This document shows, in pieces, positions 20,478-32,520 of a stretch of DNA of 64,000 bases. The stretch covers positions 26,541,514 to 26,605,513 of the forward strand of contig CM065687.1 of NCBI GenBank assembly GCA_017654935.2. The letters are read 5' to 3'. Position 1 is the stretch's first letter; each line of letters begins with the position of its first letter. The notes beneath the pieces were generated by a model that ran no database searches, was not told the DNA's origin, and worked only from the letters and a program-made list of their open reading frames with translations. Source of the DNA: Phymorhynchus buccinoides. Lineage: Eukaryota; Mollusca; Gastropoda; Neogastropoda; Raphitomidae. Both the position numbers and the translations under genes were made by a program.

Positions 20478-20690
20478 CAATGAGAGACTTAGTGCGATTT
20501 TTCTCACGCCAGAGGGCATGACGCTCGTGTGGGGCTAATCCTCTCTATATTATTAGTTGGTGATAAAGAAAGAGAGAGAGACAGTGAGTGGTCCTACCAT
20601 CACTCTCTCTCTCACTACGCCCAAGTAAGAAAATCGCGTGATAAGCCCCTAGTGCATTGACTGCCCTCTGGCGTGAAAAATATCGCCATA
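20478..20690. mobile_element. Inverted-repeat element
   Basis: ttctcacgccagagggc on the left pairs with gccctctggcgtgaaaaat on the right, about 200 bp apart, with smaller agagaga / tctctct pairing inside. Single copy here. Confidence 0.5.
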
Positions 20691-20807
20691 GGTTGACCAT
20701 TCAGTCATGAAACTTTGTAGCCAAAATTGCAGCTATATTTTGGGGCAGTGGGTGGATGCCTCATGGATGATACGGGGAGCTGGACGACCCCTCCCCCTCC
20801 ATGAGTC

Positions 20808-21136
20808 TCTCCCCATGGGGATACTGGGGGGGGGGGATCTTTCGTAAAAATAATTCCCCCACCTGGAAGTTCTGTGCTTGTAACTTCCTCTAATCTGCCA
20901 CTCTATTTGACTCTGCCTTTTCCCTTTGCTTTCTATCATCTACTATCTTTCTGACTTATTGGCCCATTCTCCTGCCTTTTTAAAAAAAAAAATCTTCCAA
21001 ATAGTTTTTCTCCTTTGAGCTCCTCCAAAATCGGAATGTGTCGGCTGTACGCAGCGGGGAGACCAGTGAAAACTGAAAACCGGACACATAGTACCTTACC
21101 CATTATGGCCATATGGCCTGGGAACGCAGAAGAAGC
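20808..21136 (+). mobile_element. Interspersed repeat ending (GAA)n, copy 3
   Basis: ctccccatggggatactggg through cggctgtacgcagcggggag to gcctgggaacgcagaagaag. A partial copy lies at 20262-20410 after a (CA)n tract. Confidence 0.75.
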
Positions 21137-21208
21137 ACTCAGCAGCTATATTTGTTGGGTATTTGCCAGAAGGTAGTATATCCGCCTTCTTTATTATTCC
21201 ATTTGTGA

Positions 21209-21387
21209 TACAGTGGAACCTCTCTTATAAGACCTCCCATTATAAGACTCCCTCTCACATAAGACCCACTTCTCTGAGACATTGCCCTTCTTTGTAAGTA
21301 TTAAAATTACCTCCCTTTAAGACCCCTCCCTTATAAGACCTCATTTTGGGTGATTTTTGAAGGTCTTATAAGGGAGGTTACACTATA
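21209..21387 (+). mobile_element. CAGTGGAACCTCCCTTATAAG MITE, copy 2
   Basis: Same ends as copy 1 (cagtggaacctctcttataa, ataagggaggttacactat), about 180 bp, with internal inverted ataagacc/ggtcttat units. Confidence 0.8.
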
Positions 21388-21568
21388 GTACTTTCTGGCT
21401 TTCACCCGATCAACAAGAACACCTGAAGGTGCTGATGGGACCCAGATATGCACTGGTCCCACCTGCCCTACCAGCACAAGAGCAGGCCTACACCAGCCTT
21501 GGAAGCCTGTGCTGTTATGCAGGTGTTATGCATGCCCGGAGCATTCCACTAAGCGTGCAAGGCACATA

Positions 21569-21778
21569 CAGACCTGTTTACTCTACTCTTTTCGAGTAGT
21601 GTTCTACTCAATTTGGACCTCTCTACTACTCTTCAAAACTGAAAAAAATGCTCTAATTACTCATTTTCAGTGAACATTGTTTGATGGTTTAATGAATAAA
21701 ACTGCTCATTTCACACCAAAACTACTCATTTCAGCTATCAAGACTACTCAAGACTTGTGTAGGGGGTAAACAGGTCTG
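21569..21778 (+). mobile_element. CAGACCTGTTTAC MITE, copy 2
   Basis: A 210-bp element with inverted ends cagacctgtttac / gtaaacaggtctg, flanked by gcacata on both sides. The interior is a run of ctactc/gagtag motifs without an ORF. Confidence 0.85.
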
Positions 21779-22618
21779 CACATACCTGCTCTCGACTTGG
21801 TGACCATTTATTGGATACGATGCAAAGGAGTCCTTGTGAAAGTGTCCTCATGGGTGTATCAGCCCGTTTTTCATGACTGCAGAGCCCACCGGCAAAACCA
21901 TCACCACTTAGAAACCCAGCACGCGACCAACAGATCCCAAGGATAGGCGAGACCAGTGCATCTCCAGACTTATATGCCTCAGAAGAGTCCCAGAATTACT
22001 GTTTTGAGTACTGGCCATCTCCTCTGCAGCACCTAATAGCCCAAATGGCATTTTCTTTGGTACTTTTATTGTTATGTTATGTTTATTTTACAAACAACAT
22101 TTTGAGACCAGTAATCCAAGGGGATACTTATTGGGTGTTTTTCTTCTAGAACATGACCTTTTTGTAGGATTAGTTGTTTGTACAGAATGATAGGTAGTTA
22201 TAAAATTATGGTTTTCTTGATATTCATTATTGTTGCTAGATGTGGATTGTTTCAACCATATTCTCTCTGGATGCATTTAAAAGGAAATCCATTTCTTTAT
22301 TATTATTGTTATTATTCATCAACAATAAAAAATGAAATGTTCACTTGACAGCTTTTAATGAGCAGTATGTATATTATGTGTGTGTCTGGATGGGGTTAAG
22401 GGTGTCCATGCCTGTTTTGGGGGGAGAGGGGTGGGGGTGGGGGATGCATTTGCGTGCATGTTATGTGTAAAAAAGAAATTTTTGTCACCTTGCGATTGCT
22501 TATGCACCCTTACTAGAGAGAGAGACGTCGCGTGCGGGAACAACCAGTCGGTGCCAGAACGTTGCCGGGTTCAGACGCGTGTGCTAGGCCTAAAGTTTTT
22601 AGAAATAAGAAAATCTAC

Positions 22619-22848
22619 TTAACCCTTTCATCATCACTGTCGCCTCTTGGCACCACAATAATTTGACACCCATGTCACTTAAAGGCATCAAATGAGGGTC
22701 TGATATCCAGTGACCTTATGTTCTTAAGGTGTAGAGTGGCACAGTGGTAGCGCGTTCGCTTCATGTCAAGTAAACCCGAGTTCGAACCTGGGTACAGGGG
22801 ATTTTTTTCCTCTCATTCTGCACTAGGCCTTAACGGTCTGAACATGGA

Positions 22849-22879
<31 letters not shown>

Positions 22880-23187
22880 CATGTGCCCATGCACTTAGCA
22901 TTGTTAAACCCAGTGGCAACGAAAAAGTTGTCTAAAAATACCCCCCCCCTCATCGGTGACAAAAATCGCAAGTTGGGTGGATGGCTGCGATGTTTCTCCG
23001 GGTGGGAGCTTTCACAGAATGTGACTATAATAATACTTATATACTTAATTGTGGGAGGTAAGGGCAGACCCTATTGTATGCATATGTCTTAGAGGAATCC
23101 CCAATATTGCAGACAGAATCTTTTCTCTACCCAGGTAAGTTTGATGGAATGTTTTGGCTGAAAAATGGCTGGAGTTGAAAGGGTTAA
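22619..23187 (-). mobile_element. TTAA-flanked MITE split by a MetaSINE, copy 4
   Basis: The left end ttaaccctttcatcatcac and the right end gagttgaaagggttaa bound a MITE interrupted at about 22728-23045 by a MetaSINE. Removing the SINE restores roughly the family length, so the SINE is younger. Confidence 0.75.
22728..23045 (+). mobile_element. MetaSINE-type SINE, copy 3
   Basis: Head gtagagtggcacagtggtag, box B gagttcgaacctgg, core ggatgagacgataaaccgag. The tail is shortened. It is nested in the TTAA MITE at 22619-23187. Confidence 0.85.
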
Positions 23188-23331
23188 GTGTTGTAGTGCA
23201 AAATCAATTGTGCTAGGAAAAAATAAATAAATAAACAAATAAAAGAGAGGAAAATTGCTTTATTCAAAACATTCAAGCCCTGTCAGTGGTGTTAATTTGT
23301 TCTTTGACCAGCACCAGAAGTTGACCGCTGC

Positions 23332-23841
23332 TTCCTCCTGTGGGGATACCAGGGGGTCTTTCGTAAAAATAGTTCCCCCACCTTCTGGAAGTTCTGTGCT
23401 TGTAACTTCCTCTAATCTGCCACTCTCTTTGACTCTGCCTTTTCCCTTTGCTTTCTGTCATCTACTAACTTTCTGACTAGTTGGCCCATTCTCCTGTCTT
23501 TTTTCAAAAAAATCTTCCAAATAATTTTTCTCCTTTGAGCTCCTCCGAAATTGGAATGTGTCGGCTGTACGCAGCGGGGAGACCAGTGAAAACTGAAAAC
23601 CGGACACATATGTACCTTACCCATTATGGCCATATGGCCTGGGAACGCAGAAGAAGAAGAAGACCGCTGCTTTCAGCTGGTGCCACTGGGGCCTCAACCG
23701 CCGCTTTCAGTTCGGTGGGAAATTTTTTCTCCGAAATCGGAATGTGTTGGCTGTATGCAGCAGGGAGACCAGTAAAAACTGAAAACGGACACATACGTAC
23801 CCTACCCATTATGGCCATATGGCCTGGGAACGCAGAAGAAG
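23332..23841 (+). mobile_element. Interspersed repeat ending (GAA)n, copy 4 with second 3' end
   Basis: A full copy at 23332-23665 is followed by a repeated 3' portion (atgtgttggctgtatgcagc ... gcctgggaacgcagaagaag) at 23720-23841. Confidence 0.75.
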
Positions 23842-24054
23842 GTGGGAAATTCTAGTCACAATGTCAGCCTCCGACACAGCGCACCTGCTGATCACAAGTC
23901 TCCAAACAACTACCATTAAACTACAACTACACCTTTGCATGAGGCTGTCAGACCAGTTGACATAAGCTAGAACACCAAGGCTACATCAAAATGCTATGTT
24001 CTGCATGGGTGTGCGGGGATTGTCTTAAACCATGACAAGCTCCTAGCATAACAA

Positions 24055-24243
24055 CATCATCAGTCTAAAATCCTCCGAAGTCGGCGTGTTGCTGGCCACG
24101 TGGCGGGGTAATTAAAAACGGTCACACACGTAATGTCAGTTCTCATCCCTAGCTGGTGCATTTGTGCTACAGTGTTCAAGTGCTTCGGCTGTTGGGATGA
24201 TCCCTGGAGTCTTTTAGCCAGGGTAATACGACAACAAACAAAC
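24055..24243 (-). mobile_element. CCCTGGCTAAAAGACTCCAG repeat, copy 2
   Basis: In reverse: acgtggcggggtaattaaaa, ctcatccctagctggtgcat, gatgatccctggagtctttt. It continues leftward (acaccaaggctacatcaaaa at 23970). Confidence 0.7.
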
Positions 24244-24249
24244 AACTGC

Positions 24250-25380
24250 AACTTACAGGCAAGTCTTGTTTAATTTTTAGAATTAACTCCAAATTTCAGT
24301 GGACTTTGAGTGACACGGTAACTCTAATCTTTTATCAATTTTGTTGTTGTTGCCCTTTTTGAATACAATTATTCCCAGGCAGACATGCCAATGAAACCCT
24401 GATTATCACCACCTTTGTAGATATCAGAAAAGTTTCAAGTTATTTGTGCACATGGTTCTTTTCTTGTTAGCATAACAGATAATGAAGCAGTCTCTCAAAA
24501 GAGAAGAGCAGAACAGAGGTATGCGCACGCACATGCATTCAAATACACACACACACAACAACAACAAAACAGAGGATGTGGTAAACGATGTTTTACTAAA
24601 TGTTTTCCACTCTATAATACAGTCTCCATTCTTTATATATAGATAAAAATTTTTAATGAATTTCACTGTACACATTTGACACACACATTCTACTATCATC
24701 TTCATAACTAGAATGCAGTTTTGACCTAACTTGAAAAACAAACTTAAATTTTGCCTAGCAATGGTCAGTAGTCCACAATACACTCTATAGCAATTTTGGA
24801 TGAAAATCATTTTTCAATCTATACGGTTTATTCTGTTTCTTTGGGCTAAAAAATTTGATGTGACTGCTTAGTTATTACTGCAGCCTCCTCCACCCATCCC
24901 CCACCACCACCTTTTTGGGGGTCTTAGGATGCATTGAATCCTGCTTCTCCCTTGCTACCCAAATGTAGAAAACGTTAAATCTTTTAAACAGGTATATCAC
25001 AACTTTTTTTTGTACATTATTCTTATCTTTCAATAAGTGTATTTAAAAAAAATCACAATTGAAGACAAAAAACAGTGAAGCAATGGATGTCATTTTAACC
25101 ATTATTCGGAAGATTTAAGAAACACTATTACTGTGTTAATAGGTTACTTTTAAAACTTTACAGCCTTAAAATACTTCAAATGCACTAATAGCTTTTTGAA
25201 AAAACTGCTCTAAATTCCAAGGTTGGAGCAGGGTTGCTCATGTTGGTAGGGCAGGCATTGTCGATGCGTTTCTGGGTCCGATCATGTATCATAATATAAA
25301 AAAAAGGAATAGCAGGTCTATAGCAAGCCCATGTGCTGGTGATTGCACAATTTGTCGGGCATAGGGCGGATATGTTCCAT
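24250..25380. other. Intergenic DNA, no gene seen
   Basis: Short CA run at 24545 and A/T runs; no supported coding frame. Confidence 0.5.
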
Positions 25381-25382
25381 CT

Positions 25383-25788
25383 GTACCGTCATTTTTTGGT
25401 TATAAGGCGATATTTTTTTTCTCCAATTTCGACCTATGCGCCTAATAAACGAGGGCGCCCTATTAGTGAACAAAATCATTGGATGTAAAAAGCATCATTG
25501 TAGAGCTTAAAATGTCAATTCTATGAGTTTTCACGAAGAATTGTCCAAACACAACAACAGGAAGCAGCTCAAACGGAAGTTCGATTATTTGAAAGGGGAG
25601 CCAGCTCTCGTTTATGACAGCAGTAATGGCGGTCGGTAAACGTTTACAGGACACGTATGAGCTTCAAAGTTTGACTTTCTTTGGTGAGGTGCCTTATGAA
25701 TCAGGGCGCCTTTTACTTTAATTCTTTCAGATTTTTCTTGAAAATTGCCCTATACACAGCAGCGCCTAATGATCCGAAAAATATGGTA
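25383..25788. mobile_element. ATTTTTCGGACTATAAGGCG element, copy 2 (long form)
   Basis: Bounded by taccgtcattttttggttat and gatccgaaaaatatggta. Inside is an ATG at about 25626 starting MAVGKRLQDTYELQSLTFF, also present (reverse) in copy 5, so it looks like a transposase N-terminus. Confidence 0.7.
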
Positions 25789-25799
25789 AATGCTTTTTA

Positions 25800-26820
25800 A
25801 ACCTTATCCTAATGTTAACCTTAACCTCAACTCAAAATGGTAACATTAACCTTTTGCAATCACGGAGCATCAAAATGGTGGACTATACAGCCAGCGCTTG
25901 TCGAACACTACACTCTCAATTCAATGTCTAAAAAAATGCATCCTGAAGTCATAAAGAAGATGAAGAAATCTCACACGTAACAAACAAACAAAATTAACAC
26001 ACATTTTCTTATTTTCTTGAACAATGGGAAAAGCATCAAAGGTACGCACGAAACAATGAACATTCTCCAAAATCCATGCTCAAAATGATAATACAGATTA
26101 CAGTTCAAACTCACGAAGAGTGCAATTTTCCCATCTTCACGAAAGGGTAAACATGTTGATCATCTTTACAAAATGGACAATGTTTTCTGAACACAGGCGG
26201 TGACTGGCACATATTTATGACATGATACGAATGCTGTCAAACATAGTAAACACAATCGTTCAGAGATGCAACAGCTAGAGACAGGTCCAATGCTTCTCTA
26301 TGGCGTTAATTGTCTCATCCCCTTCCCCTTCTCATTTTGTTTTCTTATCAAAATGTATGTTTTCGATTAGCATTATTTTGAGTGAAGTTTTTATTTTATG
26401 TTTACCTACAGCTGCACATTTATCATTACACAAGAGAGAATTTCAAACTTTATTAAAGGCAAAAGTTTCTTTCATTAAAAAAACTGGCTTCACACGTCAC
26501 AGTAGTAAAAGAACGGAATAACATAATAAAATAGACATGATGAACAGAAAATCCACTAAGTCTTTCTCTGCCTCTTTTGTAGTGTTCTTCATGTTTCGTT
26601 TTTTAAAACCTCATTTTCCTTTTGAAACATTATTTTTAGTAATATTTCCATTTGTTTTTCTTCCATAACAACTTGTGCCATCAATTCAAATTGAAAGGTT
26701 GCAACCACACAGTCAAATGGCAAGTCGTTGGTAAATACATCTCAAAAGTATGCCATTCCATTTTGTTGACCAACACTGTGGGATATCTCTACCTAATCGA
26801 TAATCAGGCTTTAACTGATG
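25800..26820. other. Intergenic DNA, no gene seen
   Basis: AT-rich; ends in a G-run at 26823-26842. Confidence 0.5.
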
Positions 26821-26906
26821 CCGGGGGGGGGGGGGGGGGGGGAGAAAGGATGTCACCATAAAATGGCACAGATGAGCACTTCACTCTCAATAAAGATAGG
26901 TATTAG

Positions 26907-27124
26907 ATACTTCATAGTCACAGACGCGTCTGTGAAATTTGGGTTGCTCCCACCTGGAAAGCGCGTTGCAGCCAGAGGCGCGCCACCTATTTACCAAAAA
27001 AAAATGTGCATGCGATTTTTGTGTGACTGATGAGGAAGGAAGAGGGGGGGGGGTTGTTAAAATTTTACGAAATGACAACTTTTTCCTTGCCACTGGGTTT
27101 AATGTGTGCTAAGTGCATGGGCAC

Positions 27125-27158
<34 letters not shown>

Positions 27159-27284
27159 TCCACGTTCAGACCGTTAAGGCCTAGTGCAAAGTGAGAGGAA
27201 AAATCCCCTGTACCCAGGTTCGAACTCGGGTTTACTTGACACAAGGCGAATGCGATACCACTGTGCCACTCTACACCTAAGAGT
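26907..27284 (-). mobile_element. MetaSINE-type SINE, copy 4
   Basis: A full-length reverse copy from tagatacttcatagtcacag to cactgtgccactctacacc. It stands head to head with copy 5 only about 100 bp away. Confidence 0.85.
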
Positions 27285-27387
27285 TTGGTTCCTAGGGATC
27301 ACTTTACTGTATAACCAGGGATGCCTTTTTTTCCATACAGCATAATTTTACCTGGTGTTCAGGAAAATAATGAGGTAGGGGATAGGG

Positions 27388-27754
27388 GGTGTAGAGTGGC
27401 ACAGAGGTAACGCGTTCACCTCGCATACAATAAACCCGAGTTCGAACCTGGGTAAAGGGGATTTTTCCTCTCACTCTGCACTAGGCCTTATGGTCTGATC
27501 ATGGAGTCTTTTGGATGAGACGATAAACTGAGGTCCTGTGTGCCCATGCACTTAGCACACGTTAAGCACAGTGGCAACGAAAAAATGGTCATTTGGTCAA
27601 AATTGCCCCCCCCACCACTCTTTCCTTCCTCATGAGTCACATAAATCACATGTAAATTTTTAAAAAAGGGTGGCGCGCCTCTGGCTGCGACGCGCTCTCC
27701 AGGTGGGAGCAACCCGAATTTCACAAAGACGCCTCTGTGACTATAAAGTACCAA
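27388..27754 (+). mobile_element. MetaSINE-type SINE, copy 5
   Basis: A full-length forward copy (gtgtagagtggcacagaggt to gcctctgtgactataaagta). With copy 4 it forms an inverted pair able to fold into a ~370-bp stem. Confidence 0.85.
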
Positions 27755-28306
27755 ATAGAAAATGACTGTACTAAGGTGCACAAGAAATGGAAGGGAAATG
27801 AGAAGAAAAGGGAAAGGGTATATGAACTTTTCCAATATAATACTGTTTCAGTTTACCTGCACTGGAATTACAAATGTAGTATTCCCCCAAAAGTTCTTGA
27901 ACGGATGTCAAATATTAAAACTGACATGTATGTGTCTTGCTGCATGAGAAAAAAAACAGGATTTCGGTTCATGGCTCTCTGCAAGTGTCATAAAAACTCT
28001 GAAAATTAAAACTTACAATCATAAAAAAAAAATTATTGTGAAAAATATAAAATATATATATTTTTTTAAACCTTATTTTGAAAGATTTTGCATGACCGAC
28101 ATATTTCAAATGTTTCCAGCTTATTATATAATAAGCTTCTGTTGCGTCAAAGCACCCAACATCAACTACAAAACACAGAGAAGTATAATCAATTCTTTAT
28201 CAAACAACTGGCCAGCAACTTTTGCAAAAATGCAATTAAAAGAAATCATTTGTGGTGGACCTGGGCTTGATACAGTAAAATTCATGTGTTGCAATCCTCT
28301 CTCATA

Positions 28307-28812
28307 TGTGACCCAGCACCACGAAAGTAAGCACCACGAAAGGGACATTAAGTCGCTGGGCTAGTTTCTCAGAACAGGCTTGGAAAGTCCAAAATCTCTT
28401 CTTTTTGTCGATTTTGAGTTATGGGTATTTTCGTGTTCTCTAACATCTTATCTTCCATATTTATAAAGGACAATCTTTAACATCGTCTCTAAATGGTCTT
28501 ATAAGTGCTTTAAAATGAGTAGGTCAATACATTTTCTACAGCTAGGCTAGACTAGACTATGTTTTCTCAAAATGGCCGACACTCACCCTACTAACTTTAA
28601 ATGCTCATAACTCTGAAACAGAAAAATATACAAGAATGGTTCTTGTATCATTAGAAAGAGAATTGTCTTAAGTTTTCAAATGTATAATTTTCTCAGAATG
28701 GTCAGTTTAACACTTAATGTCCCTTTCATGGTGCTGGGTCACATACAGTTGTAGAATGGTCAGTTTAACACTTAATGTCCCTTTCATGGTGCTGGGTCAC
28801 ATACAGTTGTAC
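28307..28812 (+). mobile_element. GTGACCCAGCACCA element, copy 1, with duplicated end
   Basis: Inverted ends gtgacccagcaccacgaaag and cctttcatggtgctgggtcac. The last ~58 bp (gaatggtcagtttaacactt ...) are tandemly duplicated at 28697-28754 and 28755-28812. Confidence 0.75.
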
Positions 28813-29327
28813 ATGTATCTTTTGGGGGTCAAACTATTCATAAATGCATAACGGTTTCAGCCAAGCTTACCATATGCACAGTACAAAGTGTGTGCATCTG
28901 CATAATTATGGCTAAAAGCGCATCTCTGTGCATGAGTGTGGGCTTTCGATGTGTACTTACAATGTGTGCATGGTAATAAAGCTGATCTGTACCAACACCC
29001 ATAACTAAATGTAATTGTTGTGTTTTGTCTTATTATTATTACCAAACTCTTATGGGTTGTTGTTGGGGGTGGGGAAGCTTTGTAAGTAAAATGCATACAA
29101 ATTAGAGTTAATCCGAAACAACCGTTGATCAGTCATCGTCATAATTTTCAACTGAGAATGATTCTTTTCAGCAAAAACATTTCTAATTAGAAAAGAAGAA
29201 AGCAACAAACTCACAAACAAAACATAAAAACCCCAAGTAAGTGAATACACACACATGCCTGTTATTACAAATACGAACAGCCATGTCTGTCTGATAATGG
29301 CTAATGCATGGGTGAAACGTTTCTTGG

Positions 29328-29893
29328 TACAGACAAACCCCTATTTTACGACCCTCTGTTAAGCGACTACCTCTTATTTGAGACCGGATTTGTTGGCACA
29401 GATGCATTTTACTATGTAAACGACCTCTCTTAAACGACTTCCTCTAAAACGCGACTTACGACCGCCATTTTGTTGGTTTTTACGACCGTTGCTGTCGTCT
29501 GCATAGACTTCGAGCAAAGGGAAACAACCACGGTCAAGGGCCTGAAAGCAAAGTCGCTTCCCTTGTTGTAGAAAAGATGGCGGAGAGCGTAGGAAAAGCA
29601 CGAAAACCACTGACTTTGAAAAAGAAAACCACTGACTTTGGACGAGAGTGGAGGTGATTAAAAGAAGTCGGCAAAGTGAAACTGTAATATCGATTGCACA
29701 ATCCTATGGAGTTGGAAAGACCCAAATCCAGTTATAATATGTCATTGTATGTGTGCATGAAGAAGAGAGTATGAACTGTGCTGAACTTTTTCTTTCTACG
29801 GCTGCCAGTGAAAACCTCCGTCATACGACCCCTCCAATTTACGACCGATTTTTCCGGACATTTTGGAAGTCTTAAAATAGAGGTTTGTCTGTA
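29328..29893 (+). mobile_element. Pogo/Tigger-like transposon, internally deleted
   Basis: TA-flanked inverted ends cagacaaacccctattttac and cttaaaatagaggtttgtct. Inside, from an ATG at 29577, are MAESVGKARKPLTLKKK and, after a frameshift, VISIAQSYGVGKTQI, the CENP-B/pogo-type helix-turn-helix. The catalytic part is missing, so it cannot encode an active transposase. Confidence 0.7.
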
Positions 29894-30146
29894 TACAAGG
29901 ATTTCCTGTTTTTCAATTTTACCAGAAAAGGAAGTTCTTTTTTTTTGGGGGGGGGTCAAACAAGATCTCTGTGTGTCTATTGTATTTTTCAAACACTTTA
30001 AGATGAGTATTTGCATAAATTGTGGAAAAAGCAAACTAAAATACTTTCATAACTCATTTTTTGCTTCAGCTGCAGGGGGGACATTACCCCTGGACCCCGG
30101 CCTTTCAGGTTTTTTCATTTTGCATAGTTGCACCCATGGTAATGGC
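29894..30146 (+). mobile_element. TGGGTGCAACT repeat, copy 1
   Basis: It contains aaggatttcctgtttttcaa, caaacactttaagatgagta and cccctggaccccggcctttc, ending tagttgcacccatgg. It abuts the pogo-like element. A G-run lies at 29946-29955. Confidence 0.7.
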
Positions 30147-30557
30147 CAAGCATGAACAGAAGCCCACAACATCGCATAATAATAAGCATTCACATCACTG
30201 ATTAGGAGAAAAAGCACACAAAAAACCCACCCTATCCATTAATTCTTTGCCAATCCAACTTCTGACAGATACATAGTTCCGTAATTTGACTGAAAATAAT
30301 AATTATCTACTTACATTTAAAGAAAACAAAACAACCGATACATTCATCATAATAATAACTTTACATAATGATATAACAGAATCACAACGAGGTGCATCAC
30401 AATATCGTACATGAGCCGAAGGAGTATGAATAGCGTTCAGGAACATGGCAGCAATGAGAGGGAGACAAAACAAAGACCACACCAAAACAAAAACCAAAAA
30501 AAGGAGAAAAACTATACATGGTATAAAGTAAGATGAAAAATTCTAGAAGAAAATTAA

Positions 30558-30981
30558 TACAGTGGAACCTCCCTTATAAGACCTTCAAAAAGCGATGACG
30601 ACGAAAATGGTGTTTTACGTCCTCTTGGTCTGAATTAGACACATATGGGACATTTGTAAATACAAATATGGTGGGAACAATACTGGAGGCAATGCCCGGA
30701 GGCAGTACGAAACCAGTAAAGTCACGATTTTTTTAAAATTAATACAGATAGCTGTAGCGGTGACCCCGCCTCGGTTAAACCTCATCGGCTATGGCACCGC
30801 CACAAATATAGTATAAAAATGACCTCCTTCAAAAAGCATCCAAAATGAGGTCTTATAAGGGAGGGGTCTTATAAGGTAGGTAATTTTAATACTTACAAAG
30901 AAGGACAATGTCTCAAAGAAGTAGGTCTTATATGGGAGGGTGTCTTATAATGGGAGGTCTTATAAGGGAGGTTCCACTGTA
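30558..30981 (-). mobile_element. CAGTGGAACCTCCCTTATAAG MITE, copy 3, with nested retroposon
   Basis: Ends cagtggaacctcccttataa and ataagggaggttccactg. The family interior is split by a retroposon at about 30592-30826. Confidence 0.8.
30592..30826. mobile_element. Short retroposon with 12-bp target duplication
   Basis: It is flanked by ccttcaaaaagc on both sides. The body has acacatatgggacatttgta, aatgcccggaggcagt and cctcggttaaacctcatcgg, and recurs at 35860, 54415 and 54868. The long direct flanks indicate target-primed insertion rather than a cut-and-paste element. Confidence 0.65.
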
Positions 30982-30989
30982 TTAGCTAA

Positions 30990-32520
30990 CTCTCTGATTC
31001 TGCTTTCTGGCCACCGACAAAGAGCCGACGCAAGTGAAAGAACGACAGTTCTACAACTTCATCAACAACTCTTTGCTTCATGAAAGTCTTTACAAACTCT
31101 GCTCTCCATACATGAAAATGATTAACTTCTATCCAAGAAGTCGGTCACCAACAAAGACTAAGAGCGTTGTTTTGTCAACATGCTGAAGTTCTCTCTTTTT
31201 CTCTTTGTTTCACTTCACTCTTTAAGACTATCTTGTAACTACACTGCACCAATACCCTTCCTCCATGCTTTGAAAACTCAAATATAAAATAACATAATGA
31301 AGGTAGGCCTATTATTATACAACTGGCAGTTCAACAACAATGACAACAAAAATAAACAGAAAGCGCACGAAAAGCAGGATAACAGTGAAATAACTTCTCT
31401 TTGTAAATAACAATCTTTGTGTTTTGAAAGCCAAAACTGTGTACATGACAATCACAGAAATGTCTGTACAAAAAAATTATGTTATTGTCACCAAGGTTTA
31501 AAATGAAAGGAAAAATATTAACAAGAGAAAGAGCCCCACTCTCTTCGGAGCTTTTTTTCCCAGGGGTCAATGAGACAATATTTCTAGACAATTCCAAGAC
31601 ATACTCATTTGAAACAGAAGTACCAGTACTTCAATCTTATAGTATTATTATTGTAAATTTTTCAAACAAATTGATAAAGCTGCAGAGCAGTGAAACATTC
31701 ATTGCATTTAAGGATTTCAGAGAGTTCTGTTAAAAGTCTCTTCCTTTTTGATGTTGAAGGCTTTGAATTATTTTACCCGGCCCCAACCCACCCCTAAAAA
31801 AAAAAATCAGATTTTTTTTATCATAGTTTTTAAGATTTTCGGAAATTGATAAGCTACGGATATATAGAAAATTGACTGATTAAGGTAAAGAAAAATGTAT
31901 TACAAATTCAACAAAAGAAAGAAAAACAAGAGCACTAGTACTTTCCCCACAACGCAGTTGGATGGATGTCTGACAACAGAATCTACACAGAAAATCCTTA
32001 ATATTCGGGTGCAAACTGAAACAATAACGTTCACACAAATCTTTTGAAGACTCCGTCTGAGGGGAATGTAGAAAAACCTTAACTAAATGGTACTATGACT
32101 AAAACAAGTAAAACCCTGTGATTTAGGATAAACAAATGATTCTTTTTCTTGCTTTGCAGACTTAATCCATGTACATATTTTCAGCCAAACAAAAAATGTG
32201 TATGGTAACAAAAGAAAAGGATGCTCTGGTGCTAATACTAGGATAAACGAACCTTGGAACCAGAGCAGTTTTGTGATGTCAAAATCACTGCGATGAATTA
32301 TTCACAATTTGACTAACGCTCATTCCCTACATCGTGGAATTTACTTCAACACGTGTCTAGGTTCCTGAAAAGGAAACGGTGGTTTTTTTTAAAGACTCAA
32401 ATCTTAATTCTATATTGTTTTAAGGTGAACATCCTTTTCTTAGGAAGTTGTCAACATGCTTTTTGTCCTGTTTTGAAATTCAAACAAAAATAATATATTC
32501 TTGGAAGACAGTGAAGACAA
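30990..32520. other. Intergenic DNA, no gene seen
   Basis: AT-rich with no recognised repeat; possibly part of a long 3' UTR of gene B, but nothing in the sequence shows this. Confidence 0.4.

Noticed and set aside
27737..28009. 90-residue ORF as a gene
   Set aside because: AT-rich, overlaps the tail of a SINE, lacks splice or promoter context and any recognisable motif.
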